From positions 62,001 to 126,000 of the forward strand of contig NZ_STFZ01000018.1 in NCBI RefSeq assembly GCF_005222845.1: DNA of 64,000 nucleotides. The letters are read 5' to 3'. This DNA comes from Rhizobium sp. FY34. Lineage in GTDB: Bacteria > Pseudomonadota > Alphaproteobacteria > Rhizobiales > Rhizobiaceae. Of this stretch, positions 7,570-16,619 are shown piece after piece. The position numbers and the translations under genes were made by a program. A model generated the notes under the pieces. The model searched no databases and was not told the origin of the DNA. It saw only the letters and a program-made list of their open reading frames with translations. Every line of letters begins with the position of its first letter. Within the stretch, counting starts at the first letter, position 1.

Positions 7570-10038
7570 TTACTCCGCTGCCTCGCCATAGCCCACGGTC
7601 GCCATCGGCTTGAACTCGTGCTTGTCCTTGCCCGAAACACGCTCGGACCAGGGGTCCACCTGGGCGAATGTTTGGGAAAAGACGAAGCGCTCGTAATAGG
7701 CTCGGCGCTTGGTCGTATCGGTCATGATCTGGCGGCGGATCTCGTCATGGCCGATGCGTTTTGCCCATTTGTAGATGCGCTCCAGATAGCGGCCCTGTTC
7801 GCGGTACATCTGGGTGAGTGCCACGATATGCTCCAGTGCCTCGTCCTCTGTCTTGACGAGACCCAGAACATCGGTGCCCTTGATGTCGAGGCCGGCGGCG
7901 CCGGCAAAATGGATTTCGAAGCCGGAATCCACGCAGATGACGCCGATATCCTTGCACGTCGCTTCGGCGCAGTTGCGCGGACAGCCCGAAACGGCAAGCT
8001 TCAGCTTGGCCGGTGTCCAGGAACCCCACATGAATTTCTCGATGCGGATGCCAAGACCGGTCGAATCCTGCGTGCCAAACCGGCACCAGTCGGAACCGAC
8101 GCAGGTTTTCACCGTGCGCAACCCCTTGGCATAGGCCTGGCCGGAGATGAAACCCGCCTTGCCGAGATCGGCCCAGACGGCGGGCAGATCCTCCTTCTCG
8201 ATTCCGAGAAGATCGATGCGCTGGCCGCCGGTCACCTTCACCATCGGAATTTCGAACTTGTCCACCACATCGGCAATGGCGCGCAGTTCGGCGGCATTGG
8301 TCACGCCGCCCCACATGCGCGGCACGACGGAGTAGGTGCCGTCCTTCTGGATATTGGCGTGCACGCGCTCGTTGATATAGCGGGACTGGTAGTCGTCGGC
8401 ATATTCATCCGGGAAATCGCAGACGAGGTAGTAATTCAGCGCCGGTCGGCACTTGGCGCAGCCGCAGGAGGTTTTCCATTCCAGTTCCTGCATGACGGCG
8501 GGAATGGTTTTCAGCCCCTTGGCCTTGATCAACCGGCGCACATCATCATGGCCAAGCTCGGTGCAGGTGCACATCGGGGTGACGGCTGCGGGATTGTAGC
8601 TATCGCCCAGCGTCAGAACCATCAGCTGCTCGACAAGGCCGGTGCAGGAACCGCAGGAGGCGGACGCCTTGGTATGGGCACGCACTTCGTCCAGCGAGGT
8701 CAGCCCCTTGGCCGTGATGGTGGACGTGATCTTGCCCTTGCAGACGCCGTTGCAGCCGCAGATTTCCGCATCATCCGGCAAGGCTGCAACGGCCGCCATA
8801 GGGTCCAGCGGAGACCCTCCCTGGTAGGACTGGCCGAAAATCAGGGTATCGCGCATCTGCGAAATATCGGTTCCCTTTTTCTTCAGGTCGTTGAACCACG
8901 CGCCATCGCTGGTTTCGCCGTACAGCACGGTGCCGATGATGCGGTTGTCCTTCAACACCAGACGCTTGTAGATGCCGGCGGAGGCGTCGCGCAGAACAAT
9001 CTCCTCGCGGTCCGGCGCTTCGGCAAAATCGCCCAGCGAATAGAGGTCGATGCCGGTGACCTTCAGCTTGGTCGGCGTATCGGAATGCTTGAAGGCTGGG
9101 CTCTTGTCGCCGGCCAGATGTGCTGCGGCAATGCGGGCCATTTCATAGAGCGGCGCCACAAGGCCATAGACCTGACCACCCACTTCGGCGCATTCACCCA
9201 GCGCCATGATATGACCATCCGAGGTCAGCATGCCATCATCCACGACAATGCCGCGATTGATGGCAAGGCCGGCGTCCCTTGCCAGCTGGGTGCTGGGGCG
9301 GATGCCGACGGCCATGACGACGATGGAGGCGGGGATGATGCGACCGTCATCCAGCTCGACACCTTCCACGCGGTCCGTGCCGAGAACGGCTTTCGTATTG
9401 CCCTTGCAGACAACATTGATGCCGCGATCCTCCAGTGCCTTTTGCAGCAGATAGCCGGCAGCCGGATCAAGCTGGCGCTCCATCAGCGTCGGCATCACAT
9501 GCAGCACGGTGACATTCATGCCGCGTGCCTTCAGCCCGGCTGCGGCCTCAAGGCCCAGCAGCCCGCCGCCGATGACGATGGCATCTCCTCCCATCTCGGC
9601 TGCGGCAAGCATGGCGCCGACATCATCCAGATCGCGATAGGCGACAACGCCTGGCAGATCATGGCCGGGTACGGGAATGATGAAGGGCGTGGAACCGGTG
9701 GCAATTACCAGCCGGTCATAATGGGCAGTGATGCCGCTTTGCGACGTGACGGTGCGGTTGGCGCGGTCGATCGAGACGATCTTTTCGCCGCGATGCAGCG
9801 TCACGCCATGCGTTTCATACCAGGCATCGCCATGGATGATGATGTCCTCGTAGGTCTTTTCGCCGGATAGGACCGGCGAGAGCATGATGCGGTCATAGTT
9901 GACGCGCGGTTCGGCGTTGAAAATGGTCACTTCGAACTGGCCGGGTGCCAGTTCGAACAGATGTTCCAGCATGCGCCCCGGCGCCATGCCATTGCCGATG
10001 ATGACGAGTTTTTCGCCTCTTGCCTCTGACATGGCCAT
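7570..10038 (-). CDS. nirB: NAD(P)H-dependent nitrite reductase, large subunit
   Basis: This 822-aa cytoplasmic enzyme reduces nitrite to ammonium. In order it has an FAD/NAD Rossmann domain (VIIGNGMAPGR near the N terminus), two BFD-like [2Fe-2S] modules (CGCNGVC ... SCGSC and CTCTELG ... CGCAKC), and a siroheme-[4Fe-4S] domain with CVGSDWC and SGCPRNC. The ATG at 10038 shares one base with the TAA stop of the upstream ATP-binding gene (TAATG), so translation is probably coupled; a longer frame reaches to 10101 but is unlikely. It depends on CysG for siroheme. Confidence 0.96.
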   Translation of the reverse strand: MAMSEARGEKLVIIGNGMAPGRMLEHLFELAPGQFEVTIFNAEPRVNYDRIMLSPVLSGEKTYEDIIIHGDAWYETHGVTLHRGEKIVSIDRANRTVTSQSGITAHYDRLVIATGSTPFIIPVPGHDLPGVVAYRDLDDVGAMLAAAEMGGDAIVIGGGLLGLEAAAGLKARGMNVTVLHVMPTLMERQLDPAAGYLLQKALEDRGINVVCKGNTKAVLGTDRVEGVELDDGRIIPASIVVMAVGIRPSTQLARDAGLAINRGIVVDDGMLTSDGHIMALGECAEVGGQVYGLVAPLYEMARIAAAHLAGDKSPAFKHSDTPTKLKVTGIDLYSLGDFAEAPDREEIVLRDASAGIYKRLVLKDNRIIGTVLYGETSDGAWFNDLKKKGTDISQMRDTLIFGQSYQGGSPLDPMAAVAALPDDAEICGCNGVCKGKITSTITAKGLTSLDEVRAHTKASASCGSCTGLVEQLMVLTLGDSYNPAAVTPMCTCTELGHDDVRRLIKAKGLKTIPAVMQELEWKTSCGCAKCRPALNYYLVCDFPDEYADDYQSRYINERVHANIQKDGTYSVVPRMWGGVTNAAELRAIADVVDKFEIPMVKVTGGQRIDLLGIEKEDLPAVWADLGKAGFISGQAYAKGLRTVKTCVGSDWCRFGTQDSTGLGIRIEKFMWGSWTPAKLKLAVSGCPRNCAEATCKDIGVICVDSGFEIHFAGAAGLDIKGTDVLGLVKTEDEALEHIVALTQMYREQGRYLERIYKWAKRIGHDEIRRQIMTDTTKRRAYYERFVFSQTFAQVDPWSERVSGKDKHEFKPMATVGYGEAAE

Positions 10039-10838
10039 TACTCCGCCGCTTCCACGAAGCGATGACGCTCGTAGAGGAATTTCAACACGGCCTCGCGGCA
10101 CTTGAGGTAAGTGCGGTCGGAGGCCAGCTCGATGCGGTTGCGCGGGCGCGGGATCGGCACATCCAGCACTTCGCCGATTTTTGCCGCCGGGCCATTGGTC
10201 ATCATGACGATGCGGTCGGAAAGCAGCACGGCCTCATCCACATCATGGGTGATCATGATCATCGTGTTGCCGAGCCGTGCATGGATTTCCATCACAGCGT
10301 CCTGCAAATGGGCGCGGGTGAGCGCATCCAGCGCGCCGAAGGGCTCGTCGAGCAGCAAAACCTTCGGTTCCATGGAGAGCGCACGGGCAATGCCGACGCG
10401 CTGCTTCATGCCGCCGGAGATTTCGGCAGGGCGCTTGTCTCTCGCATGGGCCATCTGCACCAGATCGAGGTTTTCCATCACCCAGTCATGCCGTTCCGAC
10501 CGGCTCTTCTTGCCGCGAAACACTTTGGAGACGGCCAGATCGATGTTTTCGTAGACGGTGAGCCAAGGCAGAAGCGAATGGTTCTGGAATACCACGGCGC
10601 GTTCCGGGCCGGGTGCATCCACATGCTTGCCATCCAGAAACACCGCGCCGGATGTGACGTCGATCAGGCCGGCGATGATGTTGAGAACGGTGGATTTTCC
10701 GCAGCCGGAATGGCCGATGATGGAGACGAACTCACCCTTGTCGACGCCGAGCGAAACCTGTTTCAGCACTTCGCTTTTCGTGCCGTTGCGCTCAAAGGTC
10801 TTGTCGATGAATTCCAGCGAAAGATAGGATTGTGCCAT
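10038..10838 (-). CDS. nrtD: nitrate/nitrite ABC transporter, ATP-binding protein
   Basis: This 266-aa ATPase has Walker A GHSGCGKST, signature ISGGMKQR and Walker B VLLLDEPFGALD, all intact. It is short, like NrtD, and lacks the NrtA-like C-terminal sensor domain of cyanobacterial NrtC. The start at 10838 follows GAGGAG. It lies 11 bp after the permease gene and runs into nirB through a TAATG junction. Confidence 0.9.
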   Translation of the reverse strand: MAQSYLSLEFIDKTFERNGTKSEVLKQVSLGVDKGEFVSIIGHSGCGKSTVLNIIAGLIDVTSGAVFLDGKHVDAPGPERAVVFQNHSLLPWLTVYENIDLAVSKVFRGKKSRSERHDWVMENLDLVQMAHARDKRPAEISGGMKQRVGIARALSMEPKVLLLDEPFGALDALTRAHLQDAVMEIHARLGNTMIMITHDVDEAVLLSDRIVMMTNGPAAKIGEVLDVPIPRPRNRIELASDRTYLKCREAVLKFLYERHRFVEAAE

Positions 10839-10849
10839 GCTAACTCTCC

Positions 10850-11746
10850 TCAAGCGTTCGCGGTGCCGCGGGTGATAAGGCGCCCGATGAGGGCGATGAA
10901 GCGGTCAAGGAAGAAGCCGACCACGCCGACATAGATGAGCGCGACGATGATGTCGCTGATCAGCGAGGAGTTCCACGCATCCCAGATGAAGAAGCCGATG
11001 CCGACGCCACCGATCAGCATTTCGGCCGCCACGATGGCCAGCCAGGAGAGGCCGATGCCGATGCGAAGGCCGGTGAAGATGTAAGGAGCAGCAGCCGGCA
11101 GCATGATCTTGGCGAAATATTCAAAACCGTTGAGGCGCAGGACCTTGGCGACATTCTGGTAATCCTGCGGGATATTGCGGATGCCGACGGCGGTGTTGAT
11201 GATGATCGGCCAGATGGCGGTGATGAAGATCACGAAAATGGCCGATGGCGTGCCATCGCGGAAGGCAGCGAGCGACAAAGGCAGCCAGGCAAGCGGCGGC
11301 ACCGTGCGCAGAACCTGGAAGATCGGGTCAAGGCCGCGCATGGCCCATTGGCTCTGGCCCACCAGAACGCCAAGCGCGACGCCGGCAATCACGGCCAGGG
11401 CGTAACCGATGGCGACGCGCTGGATACTGGCGAAGATATGCCAGAACATGCCCTGGTCCGTGCCCTGTCCGACATAGAAGGGGTGGATGATCAGCTCCCA
11501 GCTTTCCTCAAGCACGCGCGACGGCGCCGGCAGGCTGGAGGTTGGCGACGAACAGAGCACCTGCCACAGCAGAAGCATCAGCGCCAGCGTGACAAGCGGC
11601 GGCAGAAGATTGGCCATCAAAGCGCGGCCATGCTGCAGAAGGCGTGCGATCTTCGGTGTCGCCGGCTTTTGCGGCGTGAAAGCCACCACGCGGGCGCTGC
11701 CTGCCGGTTTCTGATCGTCCTTGATGTTGAGCTGGGTGACGGACAT
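10850..11746 (-). CDS. nrtB: nitrate/nitrite ABC transporter, permease
   Basis: This 298-aa inner-membrane protein has a cytoplasmic N tail and about six hydrophobic segments. The ABC permease EAA-like loop is visible in the stretch EYFAKIMLPAAAPYI, near residue 210. The start at 11746 is preceded by AGGAGA; the open frame extends to 11806 without a site. It is the second gene of the nrtA-nrtB-nrtD set. Confidence 0.9.
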   Translation of the reverse strand: MSVTQLNIKDDQKPAGSARVVAFTPQKPATPKIARLLQHGRALMANLLPPLVTLALMLLLWQVLCSSPTSSLPAPSRVLEESWELIIHPFYVGQGTDQGMFWHIFASIQRVAIGYALAVIAGVALGVLVGQSQWAMRGLDPIFQVLRTVPPLAWLPLSLAAFRDGTPSAIFVIFITAIWPIIINTAVGIRNIPQDYQNVAKVLRLNGFEYFAKIMLPAAAPYIFTGLRIGIGLSWLAIVAAEMLIGGVGIGFFIWDAWNSSLISDIIVALIYVGVVGFFLDRFIALIGRLITRGTANA

Positions 11747-11820
11747 GGCCGCTCTCCTTTGTCGATGGTCGGATGCCGGGCGGCACACCGATTGCGTGCC
11801 GCCCACGGTCGCCGAGGGGT

Positions 11821-13110
11821 TCAGGCCATGCGGGTGATGCTGAGGCTCTTCAGGTAGGCTTCGGGGTCTTCCGGATCGAAGACCTTGCCGTCGAAGAAGG
11901 TTTCCTTGCCGCGCGAGGTGGAGGCGGGGAGGTCCGTCACGCCCAGTTCCTTGGCCGCTTCACGCCACAGATCCTCGCGGTTGACCTTGGAGACCAGTGC
12001 CTTCACGTCGAGGCGGTGCTCAAACTTGCCCCAGCGGATGTCTTCCGTGAGGAACCAGGTGTCGTGGCTCTTGTAGGGATAGGAGGCGTGATCGCGCCAG
12101 AACTTCATGAAATGCGGGCTGTCTGAAACAACCTTGCCATTGCCGTAATTGTATTCGCCCTTCAGGCGGTTGACGATGTCCTTGGAGGGAACGTTGAACC
12201 AGCTGCGCTTGCCGACGATATCGGCCAGCTCATCCTTGTTCTTCATGTCATCGCACCATTGCGCGGCTTCCAGCACCGCCATTAGCAGGGCCTTTGTCGC
12301 GCGCGGGTTTTTCTCCACCCAGTCGGCGCGCATGCCGAGTGATTTTTCCGGATGCTTTGCCCAGATTTCCGCCGTGTTGGCAGCCGTATAGCCGATGCCC
12401 TGGTTAACCAGCTGTTCGTTCCACGGCTCACCGACGCAGAAACAGTCCATGGTGCCAACCTTCATATTGGCCACCATCTGCGGCGGCGGCACGACGATGG
12501 TTTCCACGTCCCTGTCGGGGTCGATGCCGCCGGCGGCCAGCCAGTAGCGGATCCACAGATCATGCGTGCCACCGGGGAAGGTCATGGCCACCTTTGCGGG
12601 GCTGCCAGCGGCCTTCTTCTTGGCGAAGGCGTCCTTCAGCGCGCCGGAATCCAGACCGACTTTCAGGTCGGCATAGGCGGAACCGACCGAGATCGCCTGC
12701 GCATCGAGGTTGAGGCGGGCGAGGATCACCATGGGCAGCGGCTGGTTGTTCTGCGTCACCTTGCCGGTCGAGATGAGGTAGGGCATCGGCGTCAGGATAT
12801 GTGCGCCATCAATACCGGAGCCGGCCGAGCCAAGCACGAGATTATCGCGCGTCGTGCCCCAGGATGCCTGCTTGACCACTTCGACATCTGGCATGCCGTA
12901 TTTTGCGAAAAGCCCCTTTTCCTTGGCGACAATCAGCGGTGCGCTGTCGGTCAAGGCAATGAAGCCGAGAACGGCCTTGGTGGTTTCCGGGCCCGCCCCT
13001 TGAGCAAAGGCGCCGGAGGGAAATGCGGCCTTTGCTGCGCCAACCAATGCGGCTGTCGCGGAGGTTTTCAACAGGCTGCGCCGGCTGATGCTGGAAATGA
13101 TCTTGGTCAT
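11821..13110 (-). CDS. nrtA: nitrate ABC transporter, periplasmic substrate-binding protein
   Basis: This 429-aa nitrate binder starts at 13110 after AGGGGAA. The N terminus carries a twin-arginine signal, SRRSLLK, followed by a hydrophobic stretch and an AFA-Q type cleavage region, so it is likely exported folded. The body has the NrtA/NasS signatures YWLAAGGIDPDRDVE and FCVGEPWN. It is the first gene of the structural operon and sits behind a sigma-54 promoter and a structured 180-nt leader (13111-13290). Confidence 0.93.
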   Translation of the reverse strand: MTKIISSISRRSLLKTSATAALVGAAKAAFPSGAFAQGAGPETTKAVLGFIALTDSAPLIVAKEKGLFAKYGMPDVEVVKQASWGTTRDNLVLGSAGSGIDGAHILTPMPYLISTGKVTQNNQPLPMVILARLNLDAQAISVGSAYADLKVGLDSGALKDAFAKKKAAGSPAKVAMTFPGGTHDLWIRYWLAAGGIDPDRDVETIVVPPPQMVANMKVGTMDCFCVGEPWNEQLVNQGIGYTAANTAEIWAKHPEKSLGMRADWVEKNPRATKALLMAVLEAAQWCDDMKNKDELADIVGKRSWFNVPSKDIVNRLKGEYNYGNGKVVSDSPHFMKFWRDHASYPYKSHDTWFLTEDIRWGKFEHRLDVKALVSKVNREDLWREAAKELGVTDLPASTSRGKETFFDGKVFDPEDPEAYLKSLSITRMA

Positions 13111-13152
13111 GCGCAGGTTCCCCTTTTGCGTCTTTGACGGAAATTCAGGCAC

Positions 13153-13197
13153 AAAAAAACGCCGCTCGGAGATTGCGTCTTCGGAAAAGCCTCTAGG
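13153..13197 (-). terminator. possible leader terminator before nrtA
   Basis: On the minus strand a run of seven T (13160-13153) follows AAGACGC ... GCGTTTT, a 7-bp helix with one G-U pair. A second weak element, AGCC-CTAGA-GGCT plus T4, lies just upstream at 13200-13185. Either could be the stop signal that NasT overcomes. The helices are modest. Confidence 0.4.
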
Positions 13198-13224
13198 GCT
13201 CAGTCCGGACTGCAAAAACCTTAC

Positions 13225-13290
13225 GACGTCGATGTCTTTGAAGAACGCTATCGCGCGTTCCAAATGCGCTGGTCGCCATTGACCTGCACA
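13225..13290 (-). ncRNA. ANTAR-type (NasT target) leader hairpins upstream of nrtA
   Basis: Read on the minus strand, 13290-13265 folds into a hairpin: a 5-bp lower helix, an A-A mismatch, a 4-bp upper helix (GGTC/GACC) and the six-base loop AATGGC. The loop has A at position 1 and G at position 4, the ANTAR target signature. It is followed directly by a second strong hairpin, 13264-13237 (GAACGC/GCGTTC plus TTTG/CAAA), with hexaloop GCGATA. Next comes a weak third stem with loop ATCGAC (13236-13225), which again has A1 and G4. The adjacent nasT encodes the expected ANTAR protein. Confidence 0.65.
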
Positions 13291-13300
13291 AGGCTACTAA

Positions 13301-13317
13301 AGCAAACGCTATGCCAG
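13301..13317 (-). promoter_or_regulatory. sigma-54 promoter of the nitrate operon
   Basis: The minus strand reads CTGGCATAGCGTTTGCT, a close match to TGGCAC-N5-TTGCW, with GG and GC exactly 12 bases apart. The predicted start, 12 bases on, is about 13290, the first base of the leader hairpin. This fits nitrogen control by NtrC, but I could not identify a convincing NtrC dyad in 13318-13471. That stretch otherwise shows only AT-rich tracts and a weak CACAG/CTGTG dyad near 13384-13402. Confidence 0.7.
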
Positions 13318-13471
13318 TTTGCGCTTAGCCAGATTCCCCCTTGTTTCCATTGCGCAATCCTGGAAAATTTGGTCTTTTCTCTGCACAGTTGCTTTTGCTG
13401 TGTTGCCGCAAGTTTAGGCGTGTCGCTGTGGAATGGGCGAAAGACATGCCAATTTCAAAGGCAGGCCGTGC

Positions 13472-14746
13472 TCAGGTTTCATCCGGAGCCGGCGCCAAGG
13501 CAAGGCCGGCATGTACCGGAAAGCCCGCCACATAGTCCGACAACCGTGTCGGATCGAACACATATCCGTCCATGAAGCGGTCGTCATCGTCTGCGCCTTC
13601 GATGCGCAAATCTCCGTCGTCCGGCATATCGGCAAGGGAGAGGGCGGCGCGATAAAGATCCGGTCGGTAGGCGGATGCCGCAGCCTTTGCGCCGGCTTCT
13701 GACGCGTGTGCCTGTCCCCAGCGGATCATCTGGGAATAGATCCACAGTGCCTTGGACGGGCGCGGATAGTTGGCATGATCTTCGTGGAAGGTGAAATAGC
13801 GGTCGATCACGCGCCGATTGCCACGTGCATCGAGGTTGAACTCGCCGGACAGGACATGGCGGATAATGTGCACGGGGGCTGCGATATAGCGTTGCTCGGC
13901 CAGCAGCTGCGCCAGCGCATCGTGGTTTTCCGGCCGGTCGCACCAGCGCGCGGCGGCATCCAGCGCAACGATGAGGCGCGAAACGGTGTCCGGATGGCGT
14001 TCGGCCCAGTCCGGTCGCATGCCGATCACCTTTTCAGGTGCGGACGGCCAGATATCCTGCTTGGCCGCGACAATGCGCCCGACGCCGCGTTCGGAGGCGA
14101 CCATGTTCCAGGGCGCCCCGACGCAAAAACCGTCAATGGCGCCGGCGGCCAGGGCATCGGAGGTGAGCGGCGGCGGCACCACCACCAGTTTCACATCGCG
14201 ATCCGGATCGATGCCGCCGGCTGCCAGCCAGTAGCGGAACTCATAATTGTGCGAGGAAAACGGATAGGTCATGCCCAATGTCGGCGCCGGTTCACCGGCC
14301 TCGCGCATGGCATTCAACACAAGGGCGAGCGCTCGCGCGTTTTCGAGCGCGGTCCCGGTTTCGGCAAGGCCTGCCACGTCCTGCATGCGGGCAAACAGCC
14401 GTGTGGACAGCGTGATGGCATTGCCGCCGCGGCCAAGCGAAAAGGGCGTGATGGTGGGAGACGGGTTGGAGCCGAGACCGAGCATGGAGGCCACTGGCAT
14501 GGGCGACAGCATATGCGCGATGTCGAACTGGCGAAAGGCCAGCCGGTCGCGCACATTGGCCCAGGATACGTCTTTTACGAGGTCCAGCGTCAGGCCCTCG
14601 CGGGCGGCAAAGCCGAATTCGGCAGCCGCAATCAGGATGGAAGCATCGACCAGCGGGATGAAGCCGGCACGCAGCAGCTTTGGTCCTTCACCTGCCACAC
14701 GGGCGGGTGCGGACAAGGGGCCACCCGTCTCTGCTGTCGCCATCAT
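13472..14746 (-). CDS. nasS: nitrate-responsive regulator, NrtA-like, cytoplasmic
   Basis: This 424-aa protein shares the NrtA signatures (YWLAAGGIDPDRDVK, FCVGAPWN) but has no signal peptide, which is the hallmark of NasS. In known NasST systems NasS holds NasT inactive until nitrate or nitrite binds. I chose ATG at 14746, six bases after AGGA; a GTG two codons earlier (14752) is also open. It follows nasT by 46 bp. Confidence 0.9.
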   Translation of the reverse strand: MMATAETGGPLSAPARVAGEGPKLLRAGFIPLVDASILIAAAEFGFAAREGLTLDLVKDVSWANVRDRLAFRQFDIAHMLSPMPVASMLGLGSNPSPTITPFSLGRGGNAITLSTRLFARMQDVAGLAETGTALENARALALVLNAMREAGEPAPTLGMTYPFSSHNYEFRYWLAAGGIDPDRDVKLVVVPPPLTSDALAAGAIDGFCVGAPWNMVASERGVGRIVAAKQDIWPSAPEKVIGMRPDWAERHPDTVSRLIVALDAAARWCDRPENHDALAQLLAEQRYIAAPVHIIRHVLSGEFNLDARGNRRVIDRYFTFHEDHANYPRPSKALWIYSQMIRWGQAHASEAGAKAAASAYRPDLYRAALSLADMPDDGDLRIEGADDDDRFMDGYVFDPTRLSDYVAGFPVHAGLALAPAPDET

Positions 14747-14792
14747 ATCCACTCCTGTCCTCTCCGGCCTGCCGCATATGCACTCTTGCGCA

Positions 14793-15380
14793 TCACATCA
14801 GCAGCCCTGCAGCCGTGACCACGCTCTGGGCGATCTCGGACATCTTCTTTTTTTCATTCATGGCCGTCTGGCGCAGCAGTCCGAAGGCATCTTCCTCAGA
14901 CAGGCCGCGCATTTTCATCAAAATGCCCTTGGCGCGTTCGATGACCTTGCGGTCTTCCAGCGCCGAGCGCGCATCCGCCAGTTCCCGTTGCAGGCGGCTG
15001 AAGGCATTGAAGCGCGACACCGTCATGTCGAGGATCGGCTTTACCCGCTCCTTCTTCAGTCCGTCGACGATATAGGCGGATACGCCCGCCTCGACAGCGG
15101 CTTCGATCGAGGCGGTATCGGAGCGATCGACGAACATGGCAATCGGGCGCGATACGGCGCGCGTCAACTGGAACAGGTGTTCCATCATGTCGCGATTGGG
15201 ATTTTCGATATCGATGATGATGACATCCGGCCGTAGCGTGTCGATGATGCGTGCCACGCCATTCACCTCGTGAATGACGGTCACCCGGTGATGCCCGGCC
15301 TCGCGCAAGCCTTCCTCGATGATGGAGGCGCGGATTGCGTTCTCATCGAGGACAAGGATGGTGAGGTCACTGTGCAGCAT
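14793..15380 (-). CDS. nasT: ANTAR-domain response regulator/antiterminator
   Basis: This 195-aa protein has an N-terminal receiver-like domain (LVLDENAIRAS, then IIIDIENP with the Asp at the acceptor site) and a C-terminal ANTAR RNA-binding domain (ERAKGILMKMRGLSE ... about residues 130-190). In the NasST model it binds hairpins in the nas leader and prevents termination when released by NasS. The target leader is at 13225-13290. The ATG at 15380 fits family length but lacks a clear ribosome site. It is divergent from a LacI gene. Confidence 0.92.
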   Translation of the reverse strand: MLHSDLTILVLDENAIRASIIEEGLREAGHHRVTVIHEVNGVARIIDTLRPDVIIIDIENPNRDMMEHLFQLTRAVSRPIAMFVDRSDTASIEAAVEAGVSAYIVDGLKKERVKPILDMTVSRFNAFSRLQRELADARSALEDRKVIERAKGILMKMRGLSEEDAFGLLRQTAMNEKKKMSEIAQSVVTAAGLLM

Positions 15381-15467
15381 GCGGCTACTGATGCCGCAGT
15401 GCAAAACGCTTGGCAAGCCAGTCGCCTAAAATTCATGCAAATTAAGTATCTGCTTAAGATTTGTCTC

Positions 15468-15483
15468 TGCTGCCCTCCTGCCA
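15468..15483 (-). promoter_or_regulatory. weak sigma-54-like site upstream of nasT
   Basis: The minus strand reads TGGCAGGAGGGCAGCA. GG and GC are 12 bases apart and TGGCA is perfect, but the -12 part (CAGCA) departs from TTGCA. It lies about 90 bp before nasT. Low confidence. Confidence 0.25.
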
Positions 15484-15550
15484 CGGGTGCTGCATAAAAT
15501 CGTACTTTTATGGCGGTGCTCTCGACAGGCCGTTATTTTACCATTATCGC

Positions 15551-15562
15551 TTAAACGATTAA
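15551..15562. promoter_or_regulatory. LacI-family operator candidate
   Basis: TTAAACGATTAA is palindromic apart from one central pair, with the CG centre typical of LacI-family operators. It lies 16 bp before the start of the LacI gene at 15579, which suggests autoregulation. Confidence 0.5.
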
Positions 15563-15578
15563 TCAATCTTGGCCTGCC

Positions 15579-16619
15579 ATGAAGCCTGAAAAACCCAAAT
15601 TGGCGCTGCTTGCCGGTGCCCTCGGCGTATCGGTCGCCACCGTTTCCAATGCCCTGTCCGGCAAGGGGCGTGTGTCGCCGGAACTGGCCGAGCGCATCCG
15701 CGCCAAGGCCGATATGCTGGGCTATGTGCCGAGTGTCGCCGGGCGCGCCCTGCGCACCGGGCGCAGCGGCGTCATCGGCCTGGTTCTGCCGGATATCGGC
15801 AATCCGCTGTTTCCGCAAATCGCCCAGGCCATCGAGCAGGCGGCATCCATGCGCGGTTATGGCGTGCTGATCGGCGATTCGCGCGGCGAGGTCGATGGCC
15901 AGACCCAGGCGATTGCCCGGCTGATCGATCGTGGTGTCGATGGAATGGTGGTCATTCCCCGGCGCGGTACGCGGGTCTCCGACATCGGCTGTCCTGTGGC
16001 CGTGATCGATTCCCCCTCGACGCCCGGCAATACGGTCTCTGCTGATCACTGGGATGGTGGGCGCCAGATGGGCGCGCATCTCGCAAGCCTTGGCCATCGT
16101 CGGGTTCTACTGGTCGGCACAAGTCCGCTCTCCAATGTCCAGGCGGACCGCATTGGAGGGTTGAAGGAAGGTCTCGGTGATGGAAGCATCACCGAGACCG
16201 TCTGGATCGAAAAGCTCGAAGCGAACCTCGGCCCCGGCTGTCCGCTCGGTCTCGTCGCGCGCGTCGCGCAAGGGTTCACTGCGATTGCGACCCTGTCGGA
16301 TCTGACGGCGCTTCGGGCGCTGACGGAATTGCAGGTGGCCGGCATTGCTGTGCCGGCTGCGGCAAGCGTGACCGGGTTTGACGACCTAGTCTGGGCTTCC
16401 GTCGTCACGCCGGGGATTACAACGATGCGCCTGAATGCAACGGAGGTGGCGCAACTGGCCGTGACCGCGCTGACGCAAGCGATCGAGGCCATACCGCGTG
16501 GCGAGCTGTCACCTTTAGGCACCGTCATGGCTGCGCGCGAGTGCGTTCCGATGCAGCTGGTCATCCGCCAGTCATCCGGCCCCGCCGTGCAACCATCCGA
16601 TCAGGGACAGCCCTCATGA
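15579..16619 (+). CDS. LacI-family transcriptional regulator (purine salvage locus)
   Basis: This 346-aa repressor has an N-terminal LacI helix-turn-helix (LGVSVATVSNALSGKGRVS, about residues 15-33), then the hinge region and a periplasmic-binding-protein-like effector domain from about residue 62 (GVIGLVLPDIGNPLF). It is followed, same strand, by a small reading frame, a nucleoside hydrolase and an adenine deaminase, so a nucleoside or base is the likely effector (inference from context). The 3' end overlaps the next frame by ATGA. Confidence 0.88.
   Translation: MKPEKPKLALLAGALGVSVATVSNALSGKGRVSPELAERIRAKADMLGYVPSVAGRALRTGRSGVIGLVLPDIGNPLFPQIAQAIEQAASMRGYGVLIGDSRGEVDGQTQAIARLIDRGVDGMVVIPRRGTRVSDIGCPVAVIDSPSTPGNTVSADHWDGGRQMGAHLASLGHRRVLLVGTSPLSNVQADRIGGLKEGLGDGSITETVWIEKLEANLGPGCPLGLVARVAQGFTAIATLSDLTALRALTELQVAGIAVPAAASVTGFDDLVWASVVTPGITTMRLNATEVAQLAVTALTQAIEAIPRGELSPLGTVMAARECVPMQLVIRQSSGPAVQPSDQGQPS

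Noticed and set aside
7561-9870. 769-codon frame on the plus strand opposite nirB
   Set aside because: It is an antisense shadow of a clearly recognised gene, rich in His, Ala, Gly and Arg as GC-rich shadows are.
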